In this document: positions 1-11,365 of the stretch, one piece after another
Position numbering within the stretch: the first letter of the stretch is position 1
Layout of the letters: each line of letters opens with the position of its first letter
Origin: Rotaria macrura
Lineage: Eukaryota; Rotifera; Eurotatoria; Philodinida; Philodinidae
Assembly (NCBI GenBank): GCA_900239685.1
Contig: OENT01000127.1
Span: 62,001 to 126,000, forward strand
Direction: 5' to 3'
DNA length: 64,000 bases
Notes under the pieces: model-generated
What the model was told of the DNA's origin: nothing
Databases searched by the model: none
What the model saw: only the letters and a program-made list of their open reading frames with translations
Made by a program: the position numbers and the translations under genes

Positions 1-1617
1 ATTGTTCAGCAGACATATGAATAGTTCTTAATGGAAAGATTGTTGCAAAAAGATGTCGTAGATTAGTATTTGTAAATAGATTGGAAGTTTTTCTGAGTCA
101 TCTACCCTCGAAATATCAACAGACTTCTTGAGACACATCTTATAAGATCTTTCAGAAACTTAAGTGTCTATATTTTGAAATTCTTGTTTTGGCAACGAAG
201 AATTTGTTGAATAATTCAAGAATCTATTAAAATCCGTATTTACGAAAGAGATGATGCTCGTTTCACTAAATGACGGATCATAATGATAGTAAATGAAGAG
301 AACACCAATGATATAAATCCAGCCTTTGACTTATATTTTTTCAACGGTGTTATTAACAACCACGCAGCTGTAATACAGACTGATAGACATCAAAGAACAC
401 TCGTGTTTTTCTATTAGCTCAAAAAAAAAACATGAACAAAGAAGTATCAAATGATTGAATAGGCATAGTGCTGAGCGACTGATTCGAGACAAGAAGCGAC
501 AGGAGACTCCGTCTTTCCATATCATTCAATGCTTAATGGAACAAAAGTTTGAAAGCAATACTCCTCGAGTAGTTGCCAAAGATTGCATCCATTATACGTG
601 TTAGATAGTATAGAATCGAGTACATTGTAACTTCGCTACCAGATCCTGCAAAACTTATTAATTTCATGTTCTAAACAGTGACACCGATTATTCACAAATA
701 TTTTTCAGATCACGATTTGTACGTTTCTTAGGTCACGTACAGAAGTTATGGTTACCCTAAGCCATACAATTTTAAATTGCTAGTAGCCATCCATACAAAC
801 CAATTGAGATAAATATGTATATTCGTCCTTCTTATATATATGTTGGCTAATATCAGTAGTGGACAGACGAAGAAATGAATAGTTTAGAATTACAATTAGA
901 TGATAGGGTCGGTTGTCAAGCTCGATGCTTCAACAGAAGAAAAATTGCGGACCTAAGTTTCTTTCTATCGTAATCCATCGTGGCCGATTTAATATATCTG
1001 AATATGTCCAATCCTAGCCTAGAATTTTGACTTCTTGCATGATGATAATATGATCGGCTCTAAAATCGAGAAAATGCTTGTAGGCTTTATATTCACATGC
1101 AATCTCAAAATATACTTCAATATCCGAGTTTCATTCATTAAATCATATGTGGTCCTTCGCTTGAATCATCTTTCTAAAAGTAGTTCACTATGATTCAGAC
1201 GATAATTCGATCTAGTCCATAAAAATTTGTCACAATCGTCCTTACGAGAATTATTGATTACTTCATCGTGGTTTTAGATATTTGTGTTTCTGATTGATCA
1301 CACACTCGAGTCCAAACAGTTCAATCGATTCAGATCTGATCTAATCTTGTATATAAAATTCTTTTAATTAAACAATGCTTAATTCCTTCATTTAATTTTC
1401 CATGCGAAATAGTAAAACTCGACGGGAGATCATCACTAAACACGATGTTTAAAACCTGTCCTATATGTGTAAAAAATTTAACGTCTATAATCAAGATTGA
1501 TCGGATAAAATTGATGCATTAAAAAATATATAATTTTCAATATACTCACTTTAATACCTAGATAAAAACTGATAGATATTCTCATCAAATTCATTTGTCT
1601 AGTGCATGTTTCAAGAG
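1..1617. other. intergenic DNA, no gene seen
   Basis: This is AT-rich sequence. The longest open frame is a 64-codon minus-strand stretch (331-525) with no recognisable domain. I see no convincing splice-linked exons, RNA gene or terminal inverted repeats here. Confidence 0.6.
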
Positions 1618-1625
1618 GTTTCTAC

Positions 1626-3125
1626 CAGAGATCCGAAAATCGCCGAGTTTACTCGCCTCGCCTCGTGGCGATGCGAGGCGAGGCGAGTCAGCATTTTCTG
1701 CCCCGAGGCGAGCACGAATTGACTTTGTAAATCGCCGAGTCGACTCGCCTATACTTAGAATGTTATTTTTGATGAGTAAATGGAAAATCTTTAAGGATAT
1801 CTTTCGATTTTATGTAGCTCTTTCTAAGCGTTTCCATTTGTAGTGAAGTTTATCAAATCGGGACAATAACTTACGTTAGTGTGCAGGGTGTCTCAACAAT
1901 CAGCTTAAAAAAGAAAACTGTATATCTCTACAGAGTGATGAACAAATTATCTGATATTTTTCGTAATGGTCGAGGATACTTCCAAGCTTCTATTCAAGTG
2001 GTAGCAGCTTATTAACACACTTGAAAGCTAGCATCATCTACTTGAACACGGAGTTTGATCTTTTCCAACACACTTCTATCAGTCGTCAACCACAAAAAAT
2101 AGAAATGTATCCCTAAGTTTATTCGAAAATTCCAAGTTTTAGAGATTGTTATGCTGATCAATATGGTTAAAAAATTGTTCTATTTTCATCATAATGGTAT
2201 CTGAGTCAAAGTACTAGAAAATGTCGTGTGCTTTCACTAGCACTATTTGCCGTTCTCCAGTATTTTGACTTGGGCAACACTTTTTCTTGATGAACATAGA
2301 ACATCTGTTAACCAAAATGATTAGCAAATAAGACCTCTAAAAATATGATTCTTCAGTAAGTTCTCGAATAGCGTTGCTAATTTGTTCACTGTCCAGAGGA
2401 GTACTTTATCAAACTTCAACTGAAGTCACTGGTGTTTTCAGATCTTTTCAGTGCAAACAGATTTGAGAGGATTTTGCGAAGTTAGATAAAATAGAGAAAA
2501 CTCAAGGATTCAAATAAAGTATTACATAATTTTGAAAATCTAAGAACAGGGGAATTCGCATCCGATTATACAAACCGCAAATTTATAGTTAATCTTTCAC
2601 ATAGAAATGTGAATTTTTATCTTTTAAATTAGTGATAATAAGTGTAATTGATATTATTAAACCTTTTACTGATGAATAAAAACTTTGAAGTATCTCTACC
2701 ATTAGAAAAAAAAAATAGTTCATTTGATCATAATCCTGTGCACCTATGCTGTTTTCTTTTTGCTAGATGACTTTGAGCACACTCTGGATTCACGTATATT
2801 TAATTATTCAGTCTAGTCCAACACTATTGCACTTATGTAGTTCTTAGAGCATTGTTTATACGCTCAGTAAAAATATGAACGATCTTTATTTATTTGATTA
2901 TCATTAATATGTTTGTTCTTTTAACTTATTTAAATGTATAAAATGTTCTTTATTTGATTGTATAAAAATTAAAGGATAGTGATTGTTATGGGTGGTTGAA
3001 AAACTACCTAAAAATAACTATTTTATTATAAACTCTAGGCGAGGCGAGGCGAGGCAGCAATGAGCAACTCGCCAGCATGACGAGGCGGTGACGAGTCGTT
3101 TTTGCGATTGACTCGCGGATCTCTG
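1626..3125. mobile_element. non-autonomous hAT-type element, 1500 bp, with 8-bp target duplication
   Basis: The left end begins CAGAGATCCG at 1626 and the right end finishes CGGATCTCTG at 3125, a perfect 10-bp terminal inverted repeat. It is flanked on both sides by the same 8 bases, GTTTCTAC (1618-1625 and 3126-3133). An 8-bp duplication with a CAG-starting terminal repeat is typical of hAT transposons. Just inside both ends are clusters of GCGAG/CTCGC motifs (about 1643-1750 and 3039-3115), which stand out as GC-rich and resemble sub-terminal transposase-binding repeats. No transposase frame is present. A second, unrelated element (1884-2786) sits inside; without it this would be a roughly 0.6-kb MITE. 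Confidence 0.85.
1884..2786. mobile_element. Tc1/mariner-like element remnant, copy A (nested in the hAT element)
   Basis: The left end reads CAGGGTGTCTCAA and the right end is an imperfect inverse (GAGCACACTCTG). The body is alignable by eye with 58582-59677: both share a TACTTCCAAG..TTATTCA block, ATCAGT followed by GTC/TTT and CAAC, TAAGTTCTCGA, and TGTTTTCTTTTTG near the right end. I recognise no intact transposase. The class assignment is an inference from the style of the termini. This copy lies wholly inside the hAT element, so it landed later. Confidence 0.6.
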
Positions 3126-3639
3126 GTTTCTACCCATGAAAACATAATTTTAACTGAGGAAGAACAATCAAAAGTTGACTTTGAACTTGACCATCCGACT
3201 TTATTAAATTCAACTGGTAAACAGTCGACTATGCAGATAGCTTAACGACTACGACGACATCCATATGATCATATAGTCGAGAGTTATCTACAATAAAATT
3301 TCAACGACATAGTATAAAGTAATGGACGTTCTACAATTTCATTGTCGAAATTCTCTAAATATTTTTAAATTTCATAAATAGAAGTCTAAGTTTTGTGTGA
3401 AAGGTCATTTTTTATAATTAAAATGACTCAATACCTTATTAGATCGTGATTATTTTTAGTAAAATATTTATTTGCTGAAAACAACTATGTATTATAGAAA
3501 AGACGTGAAAGTTTAGATGACAATTAATGAAAACGTCATCAATCTGAACTTAATTTTCATCCTCAACGACGACTCTTTTTTGATTTTTTATTCTTCTATA
3601 GCTATGTCAATCGAATATTAGAAACCAATCCAATGTAGC

Positions 3640-4008
3640 TAGGGCTGGCACTTTATCTTTATTTCACTTTGAAAAAGTAAAGTAAAGTAAAGTATTTCAC
3701 TTTACTTTACTCAGTAAAGTAAAGTAAATCACTTTACTTTATTGGATAAAGTAAAGCTGGATCACTTTACTTTACTTGGTAAAGTAAAGTTAGACAGAAA
3801 TATTTTGTATAGATGGATTAAAAAACCAAACTTTCTCAACTTTACTTTTTCGAGTAAAGTTAAAAAAAACTTTACTTTACCAAGTAAAGTAAAGTTCAAC
3901 ACTTTACTTTATCCGGTAAAGTAAAGTAACGCAACTTTACTTTACTGAGAAAGTAAAGTTCCTCAACTTTACTTTATTTGGTAAAGTAAAGATAAAGTGC
4001 CACCCCTA
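3640..4008. mobile_element. fold-back MITE of TAAAG palindromes, 369 bp
   Basis: The terminal inverted repeats are 22 bp and differ at one position; they begin TAGGGNTGGCACTTTATC. The flanks aatgtagc (3632-3639) and aatgcagc (4009-4016) look like an 8-bp target duplication with one mismatch. The interior is a series of roughly 30-35-nt palindromic units in which ACTTTACTTTA is followed by a few bases and then GTAAAGTAAAGT, so single strands would form consecutive hairpins. A coding-looking stretch over it (3742-3924) is only the repeat read in one frame. Confidence 0.8.
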
Positions 4009-4016
4009 AATGCAGC

Positions 4017-7002
4017 TGATTATGAGAACTCAACATTAAGATTTATTGAATTACTGACAAAGAGTTAAAAAAATCGAAATCAAATAACTCTTTTTGTAAC
4101 GATGAAACATATCTGATTCAAATTAGAAATCAGCAGTGCTCTATTGATCGATGTCTCATCGAAAAAGAATCAATATTAATGTGATTTTGAGTAGTAGAGT
4201 CTCACAAGTTGGTTTTGAAAATCCGTTGAGTTTATAAGCCAATGTTAACTGAAATCTAGAACACTATTGGAAGAGTGACATAAATTTCCAGAAAAGAAGT
4301 TAATCATTTTCCATTGTTTGAAGGATGAAATCAAGATTTAATATACTACCATTTTTCTTTTAATACATTGATTTATCCATTGGCATCGTATGTTAAAATC
4401 TGATACATGGCAACGGTGCGTGCTCTTGCATTTTCTAGCCATTATAGCCTGAAATCCAGAAAAAATTTTCATGTCCATATTGTAAGAGAAAGTGAATCCA
4501 AAAATTAGAAGATTTGATTAGAGTAGTAACATTGTAATGATAATTTTAACAGAGACTATGTTAAAATGAAAAGGTTTCTTCGAATTTTTAGAAAGATGTT
4601 GCTATCTATGCCATATTTTTGCCTATGGTACCTCAAATTTTACCGTGTCATTTTTTTGAATGACATGAGGGATTTTATGGCTACTGAACTGGAAATTATT
4701 TGAATCATTTTAATGAAGTTTTAACATTCTGCAATTGGATCTATTCAAGTTCGAAGTCCGTCTCTGTTTTGTTTTGAAGACAAACTATATGGAATATCAT
4801 CATGAGATAATCTCTGTTGTCTCTTTACATAAACTGAGGATCCTTTCAGGATAATTGACACGGAGATAAATGATAAGAAGCACTGATCATTGTCACATGT
4901 GACATACAATCAATATTTGACAAATCGTCGGGTATTGCATTCGCTATTGGCAACGAATGACAATGTGTTACATTCCTATGTCATACAGTCTGAGTTCATC
5001 TACGGATGGTAATTAGTTTACGTGACATTTCGATCTAGACGTAACCTGAAAATCTTGAAGCGATCGTTTTCATTAGATATCGTCTGTCTTTTTTATGACT
5101 GCTAAATAGAAATACATCGAATTGCTCTCACGATAAATCCTCAAACTCCAAATTGCCTTGCAACTGTTAAATCTTCTCAATCGTCACACCAACTTAGTAT
5201 TACAACAAATGCTAATACTTTGCCGCTTTTTCAAGCAACTGTCATAACTTAATGCGCCATTCATGGGTTCATTCAAGCTTACGTTTGAACATTCTTCGAC
5301 TAACGATTGTAGGAAAATGAACGAAAAGAAAAATGATTTGCTCTTCGATTATAAATCATTGCATATTTATAATGCTCATGCGCAATACACCACCTTTTTA
5401 TATACATGTAGTTTAGTTTGTTTTTCTTATTTTTCTTTTATCAATAAGATGAAAGATAATTTCTCTATTCCGAACCTTGGTTAGATCAATGTAGATCAAA
5501 CCAATCAAGTGCACGGCTTAAAATTGAAATCACGTCTACCAAGATAAAACAATACGTAACAATGTCACGCGTTTCTGACATAACGATTACAGTTAATTCG
5601 TTAAAAGTCAGAGAACGAAATTGAATATCTGATACAACTGTCGATCAGAGCTATACTTATCAGGTTCTTGTTGCCGGTTTCAAGATATACATGTTTTAAA
5701 AACCAAGATTTTCAAAGCTAGTTGTCTACATTCAAACAATTAATGAAAGACTATTTCTTAACAATATTTAATTCCTGCGCCGCTGTAATATTTCTATAAT
5801 AATTGCTTAGTTTCGTATCGCTATTAGCCTACTGGTTGACTTTTCTTTAGTAAACTTACTCGGGATTTATGTCAGCTTGCAATTAAAAATTCTGCCCTTT
5901 TATGTTTCATGAAGTAATATATTTTGCCACATTTGTTCCTCATAGAGAAATTAAAAAAGCTTGTCGAAGTTGCCGAAGTAGGTTTTCTATAAGCCAAAGG
6001 ACACAAACAACGAATGAAGCTAATGATCAAAACATGTAAGTGAATCGAAAGATAGTTGTTCGAATCACGATATCGTCTAATACTCGAATAGTAGAACCGA
6101 TGATGAGTTATGTGTTAAATATATGTACTAAACTGGGAAATAAATGTTTTCTGTGACACAAGATTAATGTGTTCAATGTGGATATATTTTTACAAATGTT
6201 TACCATTTTTTAGCTGCAATTAGAAGTATACAACCATATACGTAGTTACATAGCATTTCGCAATGTCTTTATATCTCTCATCGGGACTGTGTCTATATTC
6301 CAGAAATATCTTCTATGTTGTCATGGGAGTTCAGATGACATATTTTTCATATGACCGATATGACATCATTTTCGGCTGATTTTATGCTGGATCTAAGTCA
6401 AATATCAAGAATTAAAAATAAACTATCATCACACTTCCTTTTCGCTTCTTAATGAAATTCAATATATACGTTTGTTAATAAATAAAAAGTTGTGCACTTT
6501 CTATTTTCAAAGATACCGTTTTTTGTTCAATGATATTGATTGATTCAATGATTATGTTGTTCGATTTTTTTATTCGAAATTTGTGAACTGAATAACAATC
6601 AGATGCACACAAGCAACTATCGGCTACCTATGTCTACTACTGCATTACAATTTACAATAACGTAGTAGCTTGTGCAATGAAGGCATTACTAACTAAAATA
6701 AGCCGATATGGAAGGAATTTTTTTACAGAATCTCATAAGTGATAATTATTTCATGATATTGAATGACCACAAAGTGCATGAAACCTTTTTCAGATTATCA
6801 TCCAACAAGAGCTTCGAACTATGTAGGACGAATACCATTGTACACAGGGTCAAGTATAAAAAGCCACATCGAAGTTGTTTAATAGAAAAAACTGCACAAA
6901 TTGACTACAGAATGGGCTGCTGATTTTTTAACTACTCTTGTTCATAGGATCTTTTAAACATCAGATGTACAAAAACTTTTTCTTTTGATCAAATTCGTTC
7001 AA
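4017..7002. other. intergenic DNA, no gene seen
   Basis: AT-rich sequence with only short open frames (for example 5263-5484 and 6708-6923) that match nothing I recognise and lack linked exons. I could not find any RNA gene or repeat boundary. Confidence 0.5.
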
Positions 7003-7188
7003 TTAAAATTTAGAACATTCACATTCAGCTACAGGAGCAGATGGAATGGGACAGCTTGGTTGCCCGCCTTCATATCTTCGTTGGTGCATAGGTACTTGTG
7101 AATAAGAATTCAAACGATCAAGACAACGAATACTTGGGTGTCCAGGAGCTCGATGATTATGTTATCAAGTGTGACAATAATAACACAT
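7003..7188 (-). pseudogene. probable terminal exon of a degraded gene (Cys/His-rich)
   Basis: On the minus strand, a good acceptor (TTCATTGCAG) precedes ATG-TGT-TAT-TAT-TGT at 7188. The frame ends in TAA at 7003-7005. The translation contains CYYC near its start, then GHPSIRC (an H-x4-C spacing as in CCHC zinc knuckles), a region rich in R, Y, Q and P, and a CEC-containing end. Two adjacent stop codons (TGA TAA) interrupt the frame six codons after the ATG. Composition is more coding-like than its surroundings. It could be a decayed exon of a CCHC-type protein or retroelement gag, or an exon whose real splice sites I have not found. Confidence 0.35.
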
Positions 7189-8500
7189 CTGCAATGAACA
7201 ACAATGAAAGAAGAACTTAATATTTTTTGAATTGGTGGTTTGATCATAGTTGAAATGAATTTCTATGCTCATTAAGTTAGAAGATTATTATGTTACATTC
7301 TTATTTATCCATAAAAGCATTCTAGTTCAGTATCAATATGCTTGGACACCACATGGGTGATAAAGCACATCAAAGTTGAATGTGTAAACAAACAAGATAA
7401 AACAATTTACTGACAAATGTTTTTGAAAATTTATGTGAGAAGATTGAATTCTGTAAAATAAGATATTATGAACGTCCGAACCATTATTGATGCATGGAGC
7501 TAGGCTTGAATTTCAATCTTAAAACTCATACGTTATTCATTAATAGACCTCATCAGGTCTACACTATAATATGAGACCAGGCAAGTCTTCGATTATAAAA
7601 TACAGATTCCATACGGATTTCTACAACTCTTCCTACACTACACACATCAGTACGAGTGCAACAAATATTGAATAGATTTGGGATTTGCCACTGAATCTTT
7701 CAGATTTGGACTTGGGTTTGGCTTTGTACTTGGCATTTTGCTCCAATCTAACATCAATCTAGTTTTGTAGCCATGTTACATTGAGACAAAATCATAACAC
7801 CAAGTCCAAATCCGAACCATATCGTAACTCGAATGCTACGAACCAAACCCAAATCCAAACGAAATCCAAACCATCTCATATGAATTTATAGAAGTTGAGA
7901 TTCTTTTCACACTTCTGAGACTTTATCTAAAAAAGCCTCATCGTATTTGGGTAATTTAATACCAAACCCAAACCCAAACCCAAATCAAAGTCGAGAACAA
8001 GCCAAAATATTATTGTAATAAACCTCATCCACCCTTATATATCAGTGAAGTCTCATCTAGCAAAAATGAATAAAATTGTCGACAGAAAAACTTTGCATTC
8101 TGAGGAAAATCAAATGATTGATACGAAAATGGTCAAGACTTAAAGTAGTTATGTCTTGAAGATATGTTTTTCAATTGGCCGAGCTATTAATAACATCCTC
8201 ATAGAATATCTGCAGTTTTAGAAACGTTTTAGTGTTGTATACATTGATAGTTAAATAATAAGTCAAGTTGATATATTAAAAAATTGGCTAATATTGAAGT
8301 TATTGAAAAAGACAAGACTAAATCATAAGTCATGAAGCATAATTAGATCATAGTTACGGTGTCACTTTCTCTTTCTCTGTTTATCTGCAGTGAAAAGAGT
8401 GATTCCCAACACGAATATCATAGATGTGAATTATAAAGACAAATTTAGCGGTCTCATTTTTATTTCTTAAGTATATACTATCTATCGAAAAAGGTTTTGT
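7189..8500. other. intergenic DNA with CCCAAA/TTTGGG-type low-complexity tracts
   Basis: No gene is recognised. From about 7690 to 7990 the sequence is enriched in TTTGGG/CCCAAA words on both strands. TTGGACTTGGGTTTGG lies near 7706-7722. Nearby, CCCAAATCC-type words and a run of three CCCAAA units (about 7965-7985) mirror it, so the region can fold back on itself. Confidence 0.5.
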
Positions 8501-8509
8501 TTCTTTTAT

Positions 8510-8695
8510 TCATGTCTATATACACGTATGTATGTCGTATCGAAGTTATGCTTGTAGATGAAGTTCTAACTTCGGCAGAAAAAGATGTTGAAATTATTTT
8601 TAATCCTCTCATAAATGAATAATTTATTGATATGATTATCCTACTGCTGCGAGTATAAATCAAAAGACTCAAATTTCGTGAATAAATATTCACTA
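8510..8695 (-). repeat. left arm of an inverted repeat pair (with 11366-11550)
   Basis: The reverse complement of this stretch aligns by eye with 11366-11550. Shared blocks include a TTTATTC start, GTAGGATAAT, ATAAATnATT, ATTAAAAATAA and TAACTTCGAT followed by a TATA/ACGTAT-rich end. Both arms read as short open frames, but similarity at DNA level with scattered changes suggests an old repeat rather than a gene. Confidence 0.6.
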
Positions 8696-8912
8696 ATTAA
8701 AAATTCAAATTATTCATAAATTATAATGAGAAAAAATTCAACATACATTCAGCCAAAACGAAATTATACAATTAATATTATTTGTTACTACATACCATCA
8801 AGTTAAACCAGCGAGATTTACATTACAGACTGTGTTGCATTTAAATTTATTTGTTCCACCGTCTGGTTTACTATCACATTTCAGCAAGTATTGGTTGCAA
8901 GAGGGAAACATC

Positions 8913-9068
8913 ATGGTTTCTAGTATTTGTGGTTCCCTATATGAATGCAAATTTGGTAAGACTTATGGGGTATATCAATCAATTGAAGATCTGAAGAAGT
9001 TTCTAGAGGAGTACAAGAAAAACAACCCAGAAAAGCTCATTAAAAAGAGACGGAATTATATAAATTGA
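8913..9068 (+). CDS. possible small lysine-rich ORF, 51 aa, unrecognised
   Basis: ATG at 8913 in a fair context (acatcATGG) opens a 51-codon frame. Its central part looks coding (KTYGVYQSIEDLKKFLEEY) and is followed by a Lys/Arg-rich tail ending in TAA at 9066-9068. The frame is open further upstream without an ATG, to about 8832. It lies between the inverted repeat arms and just before the element at 9250, so it may be a fragment of transposon or exon sequence. No domain is recognised. Confidence 0.2.
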   Translation: MVSSICGSLYECKFGKTYGVYQSIEDLKKFLEEYKKNNPEKLIKKRRNYIN

Positions 9069-9549
9069 AAACCCAATCAAAATGAGCTTTTGTGAAAATT
9101 TTGTCGAGACAAAATTGTAAAGTGGCTGTGACAACTTTGATTCCTTCTTGAATTCATGAAAAGCATCGAGGAGTAGTTAGTAAGGAGTAAGAAAATAATT
9201 TAGAAAACTGCACTGCTGCAACCAGGTGAACTTCCAAAACTTATTCAAAATAAATGTGAAAACTTCGGTTTGAATCCGAGTGTTATATGTACTTCAAAAT
9301 GAAAAAAAATTATAGATGACAGATTGTTTTTGACCAAACTGTCTACAAAATCATCTTGGCGAGTAGTAAGGAATAGGGATCAACCGGCTCACGTTGGCGA
9401 ACTTCATTCAAATGACCCTGACAACTGTTCGAACAGCTCTTTTAAGCGAGCGGAACTCTTTCAAACATTTCTTTTCAAATGAACTTAACTTGAAGCTATT
9501 CAAGATGTTATAATATGGATGGATCGATAAACCTTCAAGACCTTCTGTA

Positions 9550-9672
9550 TAGAAATACCCATAGGATACTACTTGAGGATCTTTTGGTGTTCTTATATAA
9601 TAGAACTTGAGAATCTATGGGTACCCATATATTAAAGGACTGCGGTGTACCCATGAGTAGTATCTCATAGAA
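9550..9672. repeat. short inverted repeat with a 14-bp perfect palindrome
   Basis: ACCCATAGGATACTACTTGAG near 9550 is mirrored by CATGAGTAGTATCTCATAG near 9650-9670. Between them lies the perfect palindrome TATGGGTACCCATA (9616-9629). The whole could fold as a hairpin or be a small MITE remnant. Confidence 0.45.
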
Positions 9673-10029
9673 TAGGCCATGAGAACTTGTAAATTCCACA
9701 TAGCAAATTAAAGGAGTCGTGGATATCGAGCCTGGAATGTCCCTAACTAATCTTGAAGATGATGTTTATAGCTTTTCATGATGATCAAATCATAGAGCCG
9801 TACTATTTCGAAAGATTAAGTTCTTTGAAAATAAAAAGAACTGCTCAAATAGTTCAGTTTATGATAGTGCAAGTTTTGAGCAGCTCATCGGTTCTGAACT
9901 AGAGCTGAACTTGTCTACGCAGGTGAGTCATCATAGTTTGTGTAGGTAAGCATCAAAATTATCCTAGAAAGTCCTTTTTAATTAAAACTTAATTGTTAAC
10001 GGTGACTGATCTACCAATAGGACTTCCCA

Positions 10030-10395
10030 GGAGCATCATTCCGACCATCGGATCCGATCGAACCTCTTAGGAATCCAATCGGATCTTACATGAATTTCCA
10101 ATAAACCAACAAATTTCTGTAGGATTTCGGGTTGCGGAATGACATTCGGATCCCTAGTGCTAAAATAACATAGAATATTCGTAGTACCCTACTGTTGGAT
10201 AGTGACGGGATCCAGCGCTCAGCTCGGACTACCGCTAATATTAGCTTCAGGTACTAATTAGTGGTTAATATATTAAATAGTTTTTCTGTCGGATCCAATA
10301 GTGGATCCGTAACTCGGAATCTAGTCGGATTTAATTTGTAGGCTAGTTGGATCCGATCAGATCCCGTCGGACCGGTATCGGATTCATTGTTTTGG
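10030..10395 (+). repeat. GGATCCGA-rich dispersed repeat, copy 1
   Basis: This stretch is dense in GGATCC and TCGGAT words. It shares an opening block (AGGAGCATCATTCCGACC, then CGGATCCGAT) and ATTTCGGGTTGC with 31255-31560. On the opposite strand it shares CCCTAGTG, TTTGTAGG and GGTATCG blocks with 37895-38155. It lies inside the copy C element. No coding capacity is seen. Confidence 0.6.
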
Positions 10396-11365
10396 ATTTT
10401 GGATATATGTAGCTCAGATTTGAACTCTTCGCCTTGAATTACCCTAAGAAAGACGTTTTTCCTAAAACTTGATTACTACTGGTTAGTGCTCAGCCATGGG
10501 ATTTCAAGGCAATTGGAGCTTAGATTCGAGTTCTCCACTGCAGAATTCTTCGAAGTATCATCTTTTCGATTGGAAGATGGAGTTTCAATTTTCGATCAAT
10601 TAGAACGTGGACGAAAGCAGAACCAATTTTCGCTCAAGTGTCTTTGTAATAGGTGATTGAAACTTCTTGTTTCTTAATGTTTTATATACCATTTTGTATC
10701 TCGTGAAATTTTCTGTCAAACGATGTATAATAGTGTGGGGCTTTGTTTGATTATGATAGGAAAAGTTCTTTTACGAAAAACGAGATAGGTCGGTAGTCAT
10801 ATAGAAAAACCATTATTTTTGCTATAACTCAGCAATGGCTCGATGAATCAAGCTCATCTTGAAACTCGAGCGAGACATTGTTGAGACGATACTGTGTAGA
10901 AAATTTCATTAAGGTCGCACTCTCCTTTCAAAAGTTATCGTGTAAACGGCGGGACGGCTGGATACAGTGACCGATTCTAGCGTGTACTCACCTTTTGAGT
11001 ACACAATAATCTCCGTACTGCGACTGCTTGGTGAAATGTTTCTATTTTTAATTAATTTTTATTAAATTCACGTTTTTATTATTCGCATACCATTTATACG
11101 GGAAAATAATCGAAGCCTACACATTTATGAAAGTTATCAAGTCATTCGATTTCTTTTACAAACCAAAGAGACTGTATGTTACTATCGTACAGAATTTTTC
11201 TTAATGTATATCGTCATGCAATGTTCTATATAAAACTGGGCTTATGATTTAAAACAAGTCGCCTCACCATCGAATTTACGCAAAATGGATTCTAGTGAAG
11301 ATGAAGAAATGTCAAAGTGATAACCCTTACTTTTCACTTATGATTTATCAATAAACATTATTTTT

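Larger units (their letters stand above)
9250..11008. mobile_element. dispersed element, copy C, with terminal hairpins
   Basis: The left end holds AAACTTCGG, a spacer and CCGAG, then GTTATATGTACTTCAAAA. The right end holds a block starting near 10790 and ending in the hairpin GTGTACTCA-ccttt-TGAGTACAC (10982-11004). The same left and right ends recur at 61351-62040. Just before the right hairpin is a G/C-rich GGCGGGACGGCTGG stretch matching the CGGACGG run of the other copy. No coding frame is recognised. A hairpin near one end recalls Helitron-type 3' ends, but I see no CTRR terminus, so the class is left open. Confidence 0.6.

Noticed and set aside
1595-1843. 82-codon frame with an Arg/Ala/Ser-rich middle
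   Set aside because: It covers the GCGAG sub-terminal repeats at the left end of the hAT element.
3742-3924. 60-codon frame rich in KVK/FTL repeats
   Set aside because: It is the TAAAG fold-back repeat read in one frame, not a protein.
9263-9285. GGTTTGAATCC resembling a tRNA T-loop
   Set aside because: No matching A-box or acceptor stem upstream; it is the left-end hairpin of the dispersed element and is altered in the other copy.
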